From contig NZ_OCMT01000002.1 in assembly GCF_900215335.1 (NCBI RefSeq), positions 186,001-250,000 on the forward strand: a stretch of 64,000 bases of DNA, written 5' to 3'. The position numbers and the translations under genes were made by a program. The stretch comes from Pedobacter xixiisoli (GTDB taxonomy: Bacteria; Bacteroidota; Bacteroidia; Sphingobacteriales; Sphingobacteriaceae). Shown here piece by piece: positions 24,614-34,248 of the stretch. Every line of letters begins with the position of its first letter. The first letter of the stretch is position 1. The notes beneath the pieces were generated by a model that did no database searches, was not told where the DNA came from, and was given only the letters and a program-made list of their open reading frames with translations.

Positions 24614-25486
24614 CTACCCAAACAAATCGCTGCTCAAATACCTATCTCCTCTATCACAGGTAATAAATACAATCAATCCGCTTTCTAATTCTTCCGTTAA
24701 TTGTAATGCGCAATGCAAAGCTCCACCACTGCTCATTCCAGCAAAAATGCCCTCTTTTCTCGCCAATGCCCTTGCAGCCGAGGTTGCGTCTTGTTGCGAA
24801 ACATCCATAATTCTATCCACTCGTTCAGGTTCGTAAATTTTTGGCAAATATTCAATTGGCCAGCGGCGAATACCCGGAATAGAAGACTCTTCTGTTGGCT
24901 GACAACCAACAATCTGAATATTGGGATTCTTTTCTTTCAAATATCTAGAATTCCCCATGATGCTACCTGTAGTCCCCATACTACTTACAAAGTGAGTAAT
25001 TTTTCCTTGCGTTTCGTCCCAAATTTCAGGACCGGTAGTTTTATAATGCGCTAAATAATTATCGGGGTTAGCAAATTGGTTTAGCAGAAAATAACCAGGC
25101 TGTGTTCCTTTTTCCTCTGCATAATCTCTACAAACTTCAATAGATTCTAGCAAAGTTACTTTCGCTCCAAAAGCTTCCATCGTTAAGGTACGTTCTCTGG
25201 TAGAACTTGATGGCATTACCAATTCAATATCGATACCATAAATCGAAGCAATCATTGCTAAGGCAATTCCTGTGTTGCCACTAGTTGCCTCAATTAATTT
25301 TGTATTTTTATCGATTTCACCTCGCTCCATCGCACTGCGAATCATGTTTAACGCAGCTCTATCTTTAACACTTCCGCCAGGATTATTTCCTTCTAGCTTA
25401 GCATAAATTTTGACATTAGGGTTGGTGTTCAAATATCTAATTTCCGCCAATGGTGTATTTCCAATGCAATCAATAATGGTTTTCAT
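24614..25486 (-). CDS. cysM: Cysteine synthase, CysM-type
   Basis: A 290-residue fold-type II PLP enzyme that makes L-cysteine from O-acetylserine and a sulfur donor. K41 in NNPGGSVKDRAA binds PLP, TSGNTGIALA (69-78) holds its ring and phosphate region, and SSMGTTGSIMG forms the glycine-rich phosphate cup. The shorter length and the RRWPIEYLP segment near residue 207 resemble the CysM group rather than CysK. It follows cysE by 96 bases on the same strand, so substrate maker and user are probably co-transcribed. Convergent with the PLP enzyme at 23280. Confidence 0.9.
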   Translation of the reverse strand: MKTIIDCIGNTPLAEIRYLNTNPNVKIYAKLEGNNPGGSVKDRAALNMIRSAMERGEIDKNTKLIEATSGNTGIALAMIASIYGIDIELVMPSSSTRERTLTMEAFGAKVTLLESIEVCRDYAEEKGTQPGYFLLNQFANPDNYLAHYKTTGPEIWDETQGKITHFVSSMGTTGSIMGNSRYLKEKNPNIQIVGCQPTEESSIPGIRRWPIEYLPKIYEPERVDRIMDVSQQDATSAARALARKEGIFAGMSSGGALHCALQLTEELESGLIVFITCDRGDRYLSSDLFG

Positions 25487-25508
25487 ATCTATATTTTTTA
25501 CCCGCTGG

Positions 25509-25578
25509 TTTTCGCAGATGATAATGCAGATTTAAGATGGTTAATCTGCGGAAAAATCAGCGTATATCTGCGGGAAAA
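25509..25578. repeat. Inverted repeat with CGCAGAT/ATCTGCG arms
   Basis: TTTTCGCAGAT at 25509-25519 faces ATCTGCGGGAAAA at 25566-25578, with an internal AATCTGCGG copy. Lies between cysE and cysM; similar in style to the GCCACAGAT repeat family but different in sequence. Confidence 0.55.
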
Positions 25579-25582
25579 CTGA

Positions 25583-26389
25583 TCAACTATTCTTCTCCTT
25601 AATTTTAATTTCCGCCTGATGGTAAACTGTTGACCCTTCAGGCACACTTTTCGTTAACCAAACATTACCACCAATTACACTGTGATCACCAATAAACGTT
25701 TCGCCACCTAAAATAGTTGCTCCAGAATAAATAATTACATGATTGCCAATAGTGGGGTGTCGTTTAGAGTTAGATTTCGATTTATCTACACTCAGCGCTC
25801 CCAAAGTAACCCCTTGGTATAACTTAACATGATCGCCAATTATGGTCGTTTCTCCTATTACTAAACCCGTTCCGTGGTCAATGTACAAATACTCGCCAAT
25901 TTGCGCTGCCGGATGAATATCTATTCCGGTAACTGTATGTGCATATTCGGTAATGATTCGGGGAATATGAGGCACATCCAACAAATGCAGTTCATGTGCA
26001 AAGCGATACATGGCCACAGCGAAAAACCCAGGATAGCACCTTATGATTTCAAATTCACTTTGTGCTGCGGGGTCGCCGTCTACAAGCGAGACCAAGTCAT
26101 TATTTAACTTACGATAAACCTCTGGTAACCTATCAAAAAAAGTATCTGCGATTCCTTTACTTAATTCTTTGTTAGATGACTTCGTAGACTTCAATATCAA
26201 CTGAAGTTCTTCTTTCAGTTCGAAGAAAACTCCTTTAAGTACATCTTGATTATAATTGGTAGACGCCCCTCTCTCTGGAAAAATCAAGTTCAATAAAGAT
26301 TGAGCCCAATTCGCAATGGTCTGGTTAGAAGGTACAACCTGCTGCTGGTTTTGGCGCTGGATAATGCTATTTAGAAATTCGGTAGTCAA
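25583..26389 (-). CDS. cysE: Serine O-acetyltransferase
   Basis: A 268-residue enzyme that acetylates serine with acetyl-CoA in the first step of cysteine synthesis. The C-terminal left-handed beta-helix has the expected hexapeptide repeats: IHPAAQIGEYLYIDHGTGLVIGE, IIGDHVKLYQGVTLG, and IGNHVIIYSGATILGG. D and H of the catalytic pair are in GIDIHPAA and IDHGTG. An N-terminal helical domain of about 140 residues precedes it. It heads cysE-cysM on the minus strand, divergent from the SAM-controlled met operon; the 418 bases between hold an inverted repeat and the met promoter. Confidence 0.93.
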   Translation of the reverse strand: MTTEFLNSIIQRQNQQQVVPSNQTIANWAQSLLNLIFPERGASTNYNQDVLKGVFFELKEELQLILKSTKSSNKELSKGIADTFFDRLPEVYRKLNNDLVSLVDGDPAAQSEFEIIRCYPGFFAVAMYRFAHELHLLDVPHIPRIITEYAHTVTGIDIHPAAQIGEYLYIDHGTGLVIGETTIIGDHVKLYQGVTLGALSVDKSKSNSKRHPTIGNHVIIYSGATILGGETFIGDHSVIGGNVWLTKSVPEGSTVYHQAEIKIKEKNS

Positions 26390-26489
26390 AACTTTAAATT
26401 GTATAGTAAGTCTACAAAGTTAGTATTTTATTTTACTAGGATTTATCATCTTAATATTGAATTATAATTTTGAGGGGGCTATAAGTTAG

Positions 26490-26553
26490 CCACAGATGCA
26501 CAGATAAATCATTATTTGATATTAGAAATTAAAACATCTGTGCATCTGTGGCA
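26490..26553. repeat. Inverted repeat family GCCACAGATRCACAGAT, copy 2
   Basis: Perfect 17-base arms: GCCACAGATGCACAGAT at 26490-26506 and its complement at 26537-26553. Lies between cysE and the met promoter. Other copies: 5080-5147 and 44943-45019. Confidence 0.85.
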
Positions 26554-26610
26554 AAACACAAACAACAACTCATTAACAAACAATGATTTAAAAATATTTC
26601 AGAATTTTAT

Positions 26611-26642
26611 TTTGTATTAAAACAAAAAACATCCTATATTTG
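26611..26642 (+). promoter_or_regulatory. Consensus Bacteroidota promoter of the met operon
   Basis: TTTG at 26611-26614, a 20-base spacer, and TATATTTG at 26635-26642 match the -33/-7 consensus fully. Transcription should start near 26648, about 40 bases before the SAM riboswitch. Confidence 0.75.
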
Positions 26643-26688
26643 AAACATTATTTGGAGAACCAAATAAAAGTCAATTACCTTACGGTTG

Positions 26689-26803
26689 TTGATTTATAAA
26701 GAAGTGGCGAGAGACAGGCTCACTGACCCACTGGCAACCCTCAAAAAGAGAAGGTGCCAATTCCTGACCAAATTGCATGGTGCATTTTGGAAATATAAAT
26801 TAA
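26689..26803 (+). promoter_or_regulatory. SAM-I (S-box) riboswitch
   Basis: The core pattern GAAGTGGCGAGAGACAGGC, ACTGACCCACTGGCAACC (GGCAACC at 26733-26739), then GGTGCCAATTCC at 26753-26764 fits the S-box aptamer. The closing helix P1 pairs TTGATTTATA (26689-26698) with TATAAATTAA (26794-26803), ten base pairs with one G-U. SAM binding should stabilise P1. P1 ends only four bases before the ATG of the Cys/Met-rich leader ORF, and no classical terminator follows directly, so the output may act on that start codon or through the leader. Confidence 0.88.
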
Positions 26804-26807
26804 TAAG

Positions 26808-26942
26808 ATGAAACTAATTAATTCTATTTCTTCAAGAAACACGTTTCCCGAGCAGGTCGGACAAAACTCTATTTGTAATTCTATTAGTTGCAATTGTTGT
26901 AATATTCAATCAATGATGTGTATGTGCATTCGCATGTACTAA
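26808..26942 (+). CDS. Cys/Met-rich leader peptide, 44 residues
   Basis: A short ORF from ATG 26808 to TAA 26940-26942, between the SAM riboswitch and metY. The first 22 residues hold no Cys and no Met after the start. The last 22 residues hold six Cys (23, 28, 30, 31, 38, 40) and four Met (36, 37, 39, 43), including the run MMCMCIRM. This is the composition expected of an attenuation leader that senses charged Cys- and Met-tRNA. A hairpin (26920-26939) overlaps the last codons. It has no signal peptide or domain and is unlikely to act as a finished protein. Function is inferred from composition and position. Confidence 0.7.
   Translation: MKLINSISSRNTFPEQVGQNSICNSISCNCCNIQSMMCMCIRMY
26920..26939 (+). 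promoter_or_regulatory. Hairpin over the final Cys/Met codons of the leader ORF
   Basis: GTATGTGC (26920-26927) pairs with GCATGTAC (26932-26939) around a four-base loop, eight pairs including two G-U pairs. A ribosome stalled on the Cys/Met codons would block it. A T6 run lies about 27 bases downstream (26966-26971), too far for a standard terminator. Confidence 0.45.
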
Positions 26943-27032
26943 AATCAAAAATCTTCCACTTGTAATTTTTTCAAACACATTAGGAAGGCCCTATCAAACG
27001 GGTACGCAACATCAAGTTATGCCCAACATTAG

Positions 27033-28373
<1,341 letters not shown>

Positions 28374-28403
28374 CACACAACAACACAACCACAACAACCA
28401 ACA

Positions 28404-29462
28404 ATGAGTACTTCGTTAACCTATAAATATCCAAAAATATTCAAGCTAGAAAGCGGCAAAAAACTCCGCAATCTGGAAATTGCATATCAAACTTATGGCA
28501 AATTAAATGCTAAAAAAGACAATGTAATATGGGCATGTCATGCTTTAACGGCTAACGCCGATGTATTAGATTGGTGGAAGGGTTTATTTGGCGCAAAGGA
28601 TTTGTTCAATCCAGAAGAACATTTCATTGTATGTGCCAATGTTTTAGGTTCTAACTATGGCACTACCAATCCACTAAGCGTAAATCCAGTAACAGGACAG
28701 CCTTATTATTTGGCTTTCCCTGAGTTTACCATTAGAGATTTAGCGGCGATACACCAGTTATTAGCCGACCATTTGGCTGTTAAGACGGTTAAAACATTGA
28801 TAGGTGGTTCGTTGGGTGGCCAACAAGCTTTGGAATGGTCTATCATTGGGAAAACCGAAATTGAAAACTTGATTTTAGTAGCAACCAATGCAGCTCACTC
28901 ACCTTGGGGAATTGCTTTTAATGAAAGTCAGCGTTTGGCAATTGCTACTGATAGAACGTTCTTTGCCAACCAACCAAATGGTGGCTTAAAAGGATTAAAA
29001 ACAGCAAGAAGTATTGCTTTGCTTTCGTATAGAACTTATGAAGCTTACAACGAAACGCAATTGGAAAGTACAGATGATAAAGTGACCGATTTCAGAGCAT
29101 CATCTTACCAAAACTACCAAGGAGAGAAATTGTGCAAACGCTTTAATGCTTACAGTTATTGGTATTTAAGCAAAGCAATGGATAGTCATAACGTTGGCAG
29201 AGGCAGAAAAAGCATAGCTGATGCTTTGAAATTGGTAAAAGCCAACACTTTAGTGGTAGGTATTGAGAACGATATCCTCTTCCCTATTACAGAGCAACAA
29301 TTTTTGGCGAAACACATTGATGATGCACAGTTTGCAGGTATCAAATGTGCCTACGGTCACGACGGATTTTTAATAGAAACAGATAAGTTGACCAACATCA
29401 TTGGACAGTTTTTAAAAGAAAGCAGAAATAAAAAAGTAATTAAACTACAACACATCGCTTAG
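28404..29462 (+). CDS. metX: Homoserine O-acetyltransferase
   Basis: A 352-residue alpha/beta hydrolase-fold enzyme that transfers an acetyl group from acetyl-CoA to homoserine. Visible: the nucleophile elbow GGSLGGQQ with S136, early HALTANADV and LGSNYGTTNP segments, the late VGIENDILFP (Asp of the triad) and YGHDGFLIE (His). It makes the substrate for MetY, encoded 31 bases upstream. The next gene, hom, makes its own substrate, so the operon order runs backwards along the pathway. Confidence 0.95.
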   Translation: MSTSLTYKYPKIFKLESGKKLRNLEIAYQTYGKLNAKKDNVIWACHALTANADVLDWWKGLFGAKDLFNPEEHFIVCANVLGSNYGTTNPLSVNPVTGQPYYLAFPEFTIRDLAAIHQLLADHLAVKTVKTLIGGSLGGQQALEWSIIGKTEIENLILVATNAAHSPWGIAFNESQRLAIATDRTFFANQPNGGLKGLKTARSIALLSYRTYEAYNETQLESTDDKVTDFRASSYQNYQGEKLCKRFNAYSYWYLSKAMDSHNVGRGRKSIADALKLVKANTLVVGIENDILFPITEQQFLAKHIDDAQFAGIKCAYGHDGFLIETDKLTNIIGQFLKESRNKKVIKLQHIA

Positions 29463-29573
29463 AAAGTTAAAAGCGAAAAGTAAAAAGTAAAAATAGCAGA
29501 TAGCAAAGAGAATTAGGTATTGAACGGCACATCTCAATACGCAATATGCTTATCGCAATACTAATTTAAACAC

Positions 29574-30815
29574 ATGAGCAAGAAACTTAAAATAGGATTA
29601 TTTGGATTTGGAGTTGTTGGACAAGGTCTACACGATATTATAAAAGCACAAAACCTAAATCTAGAAATTGTTAAAATAGCCATCAAAAACCCTGAAAAAC
29701 GTAGAACTTTAGACGCACACTTGTTTACAACCTCACACGATGAGATTTTAGACAATCCAGAAATCAATACCATTGTAGAGTTAATTGACGACGCCGAAGC
29801 AGCCTACACCATTACAAAAAGAGCATTAACTAGTGGCAAAAATGTAGTATCTGCTAATAAAAAAATGATTGCTACTCATTTGGCGGAACTGGTACAATTG
29901 CAGGAAGAAAACGGTACGTCTCTATTGTATGAGGGCGCAGTTTGCGGAAGTATTCCAATCATTAGAAACTTAGAGGAATATTACGACAACGAACTTTTAC
30001 ATGGTATCAGTGGTATTTTTAACGGTTCTTCCAACTATATCCTTTCTAAAATATTTAACGAAGGTGCTAGCTACGAAGCAGCTTTAAAAGAAGCACAAGA
30101 TTTAGGCTTTGCAGAAACCAACCCTATTTTAGACGTGGGTGGTTACGACCCGAAATTTAAACTGACCATTGCCACGGCGCATGCTTACGGTTTGTTCCTA
30201 AATCCTGACAAGATTTTAAACATCGGTATTCAGAACTTAAGTGATGCAGATATCCGATACGCAAAGGAGAAGAACTACAAAATCAAGTTAGTGCCTACTA
30301 CCAGAAAAATCAGCACTAAACAGGTCATTACTTTTGTATTGCCAAAGTTTGTAAAGAGCGATGATTTTCTTTATAACGTAGAAAATGAGTACAATGGTGT
30401 AACGGTACAAGCTGCTTTTGCGGATAAACAATTCTTCTTCGGAAAAGGCGCTGGAGGCCATCCAACAGGTGCTGCTGTGCTTTCTGACATTGCCGCATTG
30501 CGCTACGATTATCGTTACGAATACAAAAAATACAAACAACAAAACGGCTTAATCCATACGGATAAAGTAAGCTTAGAAGTTTACCTACGCTACCAACATG
30601 AATATACTGTAGAGAAGCTGCAAATTGAGAATATCTCTGAACGTTTCTCTCGTAACGATTACAAATATGTTATCGGAAACGTAAGCTTGAAAAGCCTTCT
30701 GGAGAACAAAGATATTTTGGTGAACAAAGACGTTTTTATTGCTCAAACGGGCAGAATTACCTATAGCGAACAAGACATTAAAGCTATAGCCGAAGAAGGA
30801 ATTTTAGTAAATTAA
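29574..30815 (+). CDS. hom: Homoserine dehydrogenase
   Basis: A 413-residue enzyme reducing aspartate semialdehyde to homoserine. The N-terminal Rossmann motif GLFGFGVVGQGLHDII, the SANKKMIATHL segment, EGAVCGSIPIIRN, and GIFNGSSNYILSKI with EAQDLGFAETNPILDVGGYD are all present. There is no aspartokinase fusion. A C-terminal region of about 90 residues past the catalytic core does not show a clear ACT pattern, so feedback control is uncertain. It closes the metY-metX-hom unit and is followed by a terminator. Confidence 0.95.
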   Translation: MSKKLKIGLFGFGVVGQGLHDIIKAQNLNLEIVKIAIKNPEKRRTLDAHLFTTSHDEILDNPEINTIVELIDDAEAAYTITKRALTSGKNVVSANKKMIATHLAELVQLQEENGTSLLYEGAVCGSIPIIRNLEEYYDNELLHGISGIFNGSSNYILSKIFNEGASYEAALKEAQDLGFAETNPILDVGGYDPKFKLTIATAHAYGLFLNPDKILNIGIQNLSDADIRYAKEKNYKIKLVPTTRKISTKQVITFVLPKFVKSDDFLYNVENEYNGVTVQAAFADKQFFFGKGAGGHPTGAAVLSDIAALRYDYRYEYKKYKQQNGLIHTDKVSLEVYLRYQHEYTVEKLQIENISERFSRNDYKYVIGNVSLKSLLENKDILVNKDVFIAQTGRITYSEQDIKAIAEEGILVN

Positions 30816-30840
30816 ATTTTTATATTGTTTTGTTTTGATA

Positions 30841-30880
30841 GTAAAATGCCCAGATGGATGTCTGGGCTTTTACTTTTTTA
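30841..30880 (+). terminator. Terminator of the met operon
   Basis: GTAAAA-GCCCAGA pairs with TCTGGGC-TTTTAC (one bulged T), 6-base loop, then TTTTTTA. It starts 26 bases after the hom stop codon. Confidence 0.85.
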
Positions 30881-31350
30881 TGGTTTTTATTAAATTTATA
30901 AACGGTCTTCATTTCGACCGTAGCGGAGATTTGAAAAAAAACTCTGTTAAATCTTTGAACACAAATAAGCAAATCTATCTTTCATCACGTTAATTCTATC
31001 TTGAAGAGCAATTTCATTGCTGCTATTTCCCGAAAGCCTGGCTGTTCGTTACAACTCCTCGCCTTCGCTGCGCTTTGCTGTGGGGTTTCCACTTCCATCC
31101 AGTCTAGTTAACTTCATTATTTATTCCAATTAACGTTAGATCGTATAGCGTCGCAAACACCCCGGTCTTCGACCACCCCCCTCTGAAAGAGGGCAATTTG
31201 GGCACTGCAATTAATATACTTTGTGTTAATATCAATGTCACTGAACATACCTAAACGTTATTCTCTCCCTGAAAGGGAGAGATGCCCAAAGGGCAGAGAG
31301 GGTTAATTTTAAAGATTGCCACGTCGTTCCTCCTCGCAATGACGGCAAAA
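30881..31350. repeat. Intergenic repeat cluster, no gene seen
   Basis: About 470 bases without a coding frame. It holds hairpins CCCTCT/AGAGGG (31179-31193), CTCTCCCT/AGGGAGAG (31263-31281) and TGCCC/GGGCA (31283-31295), plus an inverted copy of the CGTCATTGCGAGG repeat (31316-31346). This looks like an accumulation of dispersed palindromic repeats rather than a decayed gene. Confidence 0.6.
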
Positions 31351-31386
31351 AAGAAAAAAAAATCCCGACAAAAAAATCGTCGGGAT
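31351..31386 (-). terminator. Terminator after the E2 acyltransferase gene
   Basis: ATCCCGAC (31362-31369) and GTCGGGAT (31379-31386) form an 8-bp stem; on the minus strand a long T-run follows, 26 bases after the stop codon. Confidence 0.9.
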
Positions 31387-31411
31387 AGATATAAATCATT
31401 CAAATAGAAGT

Positions 31412-32761
31412 CTATGAAATTTCCCTGTTAATATCCCAGTTTTCTAAATAGTCTGCAACTCTACGTACAAAAGAACCACCTAAAGAACCATCAACCACCC
31501 TATGATCATAAGAAAGAGAAAGGAACATCATGTGTCTAATCGCAATTACATCACCGTGTTCAGTTTCTAAAACTGCAGGTTTTTTCTTAATCGCTCCAAC
31601 AGCCAGAATAGCCACTTGAGGTTGATTAATAATTGGCGTTCCCATTACGTTACCAAAAGAACCGACATTAGTTAATGTAAATGTTCCATTTTGGGTTTCG
31701 TCTGGCTTTAGTTTAGAAATGCGGGCTCTATTCGCTAAATCGTTAACAGCTTTCGTTAATCCAACAATATTTAACTGATCAGCATTTTTAATTACAGGGA
31801 CAATTAAATTACCTGAGGGTAAAGCTGCCGCCATACCTATATTAATATCTTTTTTCTTAATGATTTGAGTTCCATTTATAGAAACGTTAATCATCGGAAA
31901 ATCTTTAATTGCCTTTGCTACTGCCTCCACAAAAATTGGCGTAAAAGTGATTTTCTCATTTTCACGTTGTTCAAAAGCTTTCTTCACTTTGTTACGCCAC
32001 AACACTAAGTTAGTTACATCGGCTTCTACAAAAGAGGTTACATGTGGCGAAGTTTGCTTACTCATTACCATGTGGTCAGCAATTAACTTACGCATTCTGT
32101 CCATCTCAATGATTTCATCGCCACCACTTACACTAGTTGCAACTGGAGCAGGCTGAGCAACCTTTGGCGATTGAGGTGCTTCAACAGCAGATTTGGCTTG
32201 TGCCAAAGTATTGCTAATTCTAGAAGTAGAACCTCCTTTTTTAGCTTGAATATGATTTAGTAAATCCTCCTTCGTCAAACGACCATCAGCTCCAGAACCT
32301 TTTATGCTATCCAATTCTTCTATAGAAACACCTTCTTCCTTAGCAATATTTTTGACCAGGGGCGAATAAAATCTGTCAGAAGATTTAAAATCTACATTTA
32401 CCGGAACTTCTGCTTCAGTTGGTAACTGACTGATACCCGGAATTGACGCTTCAACAGTAGCTTCTTCTTTTACTTCAACCAATGGCTCGGGAGCTTTCAC
32501 TTCTTTTGCAGTTTCTTCGCCTTCAATCTCAATAATGGCAATTACCGCACCTACTTGTACTACATCATCGGCTGCGAACAAATGTTTTACTAATTTACCT
32601 TCTACTGGCGATGGCACTTCCGAATCTACCTTATCGGTGGCAATCTCTAGAATGGTGTCATCTAAATTAATATAATCACCAGGTTGTTTAGTCCATTTGA
32701 TAACAGTTGCTTCTGCAACACTCTCCCCCATTTTAGGCAATAACAATTCGTATTGAGCCAT
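31412..32761 (-). CDS. 2-oxoacid dehydrogenase E2 component (dihydrolipoamide acyltransferase)
   Basis: A 449-residue E2 subunit. One lipoyl domain is at the N-terminus with the modified Lys44 in EIATDKVDSEVPS. A Glu/Pro-rich linker follows, then the E3/E1-binding domain (about 130-172, SPLVKNIAKEEGVSIEELDSI-type pattern), an Ala/Pro linker and the catalytic domain ending in SYDHRVVDGSLGG. One lipoyl domain and this overall form suit a branched-chain 2-oxoacid or generic E2; pyruvate or 2-oxoglutarate cannot be excluded. E1 and E3 genes are not in the window. cinA lies upstream. Confidence 0.92.
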   Translation of the reverse strand: MAQYELLLPKMGESVAEATVIKWTKQPGDYINLDDTILEIATDKVDSEVPSPVEGKLVKHLFAADDVVQVGAVIAIIEIEGEETAKEVKAPEPLVEVKEEATVEASIPGISQLPTEAEVPVNVDFKSSDRFYSPLVKNIAKEEGVSIEELDSIKGSGADGRLTKEDLLNHIQAKKGGSTSRISNTLAQAKSAVEAPQSPKVAQPAPVATSVSGGDEIIEMDRMRKLIADHMVMSKQTSPHVTSFVEADVTNLVLWRNKVKKAFEQRENEKITFTPIFVEAVAKAIKDFPMINVSINGTQIIKKKDINIGMAAALPSGNLIVPVIKNADQLNIVGLTKAVNDLANRARISKLKPDETQNGTFTLTNVGSFGNVMGTPIINQPQVAILAVGAIKKKPAVLETEHGDVIAIRHMMFLSLSYDHRVVDGSLGGSFVRRVADYLENWDINREIS

Positions 32762-32883
32762 ATATTTTGTGTTAATGTAAATTTAGGTATGCCGACAAAA
32801 GTACGTTTTTTAATGGGTTATTAAAAGCGTCGACGGTTTTCGGTTCGCAGTTTTAAGTTGGCACTATTAAACAATTCAAACAC

Positions 32884-34137
32884 TTAACCAATCTCCAAAT
32901 CTTGTTTCAACTGTAGAAAAAGCATCATCATTGCGGCCATTGCCGAACGCTCTATATTTTGTAACCGCTGACTAGCAAACTTGTACATTTTTGCTTTTAC
33001 TTCCTGTTTACTAGCTACAGCTACCCAAACTGTTCCTACAGGTTTGTCTTCCGAACCACCATCTGGACCAGCAATACCTGTAACAGCAATTGCATAATCT
33101 GTTTTGAAGTTAGCAACTGCTCCCAATGCCATTTCAGAAGCAGTTTGTTCGCTCACCGCACCAAACTCAAGCAAAGTTTCTTCCTTAACCCCTAAAACAG
33201 ATTGTTTTAAAGCATTAGAATAAGTTACGCCGCCGCCCTGAAAAACAGTTGACGAACCAGGATGTTGCGTAAATAAGTGAGAAATATATCCACCAGTACA
33301 GCTTTCTGCTAACGATAAGGTCAAACTGTGCTTGCCCATTAAATCTAATATGGCTTTTTCAAAAGGCACATCTTCAGTTAATACAACAAACTTTTCTACT
33401 CGTTCTACAATCTTCTTGGTATGATGAGCTACCTCTATTAACAAAACTTGTTCATTATCACCTGTAGCACTTAACCTCAAACGAACTAATCCTAATTTAG
33501 GCAGGTAAGCTAGTTTGATATGGGATGGTAAAGCGTCTTCAATATCCGCAATTTGCTCTGCTAAAAAAGATTCTCCTAAACCAACAGTCAAAATCGTTTG
33601 ATGCACGATGAAAGGCATCTTAAACCTTTGCTGAATACGAGGAATGATTTCGTCTTGCATCAGATATTTCATCTCGAAAGGCACCCCCGGCATCGACACA
33701 ATGATTTTCCCATTGTTTTCAAACCACATACAAGGTGCTGTACCATTTTTATTCATGACCACGGTACAACCATCTGGCAATTCCGCTTGTTTGATGTTAG
33801 CCTCAATCATTGGCCTGTTCAGTTTATCAAAAAACGCCTTTACGTGTGCTAACGTTACCTCATCTAACCTTAACGGCATGTTAAAATACTTGGCTAAAGT
33901 AATTTTCGTTACATCATCCTTGGTTGGACCTAAGCCGCCAGTAATCAAAATGATATCGGCACGTTTTTGAGCTTCATCTAAGGCTTCTACAATATGACTA
34001 GCTTCATCAGAAATAGAAGTGATTTGCTTCACTTTTACACCAATCTTATTTAATTCAACTCCCATCCATGCAGAATTGGTATCTACAATCTGGCCGATTA
34101 GAATTTCATCACCTATGGTTATAATTTCAGCGTACAT
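32884..34137 (-). CDS. cinA: CinA family nicotinamide-nucleotide amidohydrolase
   Basis: A 417-residue, full-length two-domain protein. The N-terminal MoCF-like domain shows ITIGDEILIGQIVDTNSAW and LITGGLGPTKDDVTK. The C-terminal amidohydrolase domain has LAESCTGGYISHLFTQHPGSS, GGGVTYSNALKQSVLGV and AVTGIAGPDGGSEDKPVGTVW. CinA recycles nicotinamide mononucleotide produced when DNA ligase and others consume NAD. A separate C-terminal-domain paralogue at 21053 has altered motif residues. The gene follows lptD on the same strand by 111 bases. Confidence 0.95.
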   Translation of the reverse strand: MYAEIITIGDEILIGQIVDTNSAWMGVELNKIGVKVKQITSISDEASHIVEALDEAQKRADIILITGGLGPTKDDVTKITLAKYFNMPLRLDEVTLAHVKAFFDKLNRPMIEANIKQAELPDGCTVVMNKNGTAPCMWFENNGKIIVSMPGVPFEMKYLMQDEIIPRIQQRFKMPFIVHQTILTVGLGESFLAEQIADIEDALPSHIKLAYLPKLGLVRLRLSATGDNEQVLLIEVAHHTKKIVERVEKFVVLTEDVPFEKAILDLMGKHSLTLSLAESCTGGYISHLFTQHPGSSTVFQGGGVTYSNALKQSVLGVKEETLLEFGAVSEQTASEMALGAVANFKTDYAIAVTGIAGPDGGSEDKPVGTVWVAVASKQEVKAKMYKFASQRLQNIERSAMAAMMMLFLQLKQDLEIG

Positions 34138-34248
34138 ATTAATAATTGAATTTTGATTGATAGAATGATTAAGTTTTTTTCAAAAGCAACTTAAAAAGAT
34201 TTGAGAATGATGATTGAATATAATCATCAAGCTTCGAACTTTAAACCT

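Noticed and set aside
26966..26971. T6 run after the leader ORF as a Rho-independent terminator
   Set aside because: The hairpin at 26920-26939 ends 26 bases before it and no strong stem directly precedes the run.
30881..31350. Possible mobile element or decayed gene
   Set aside because: Only short palindromes and dispersed repeats; no transposase fragment, terminal repeats of an IS type or target duplication seen.
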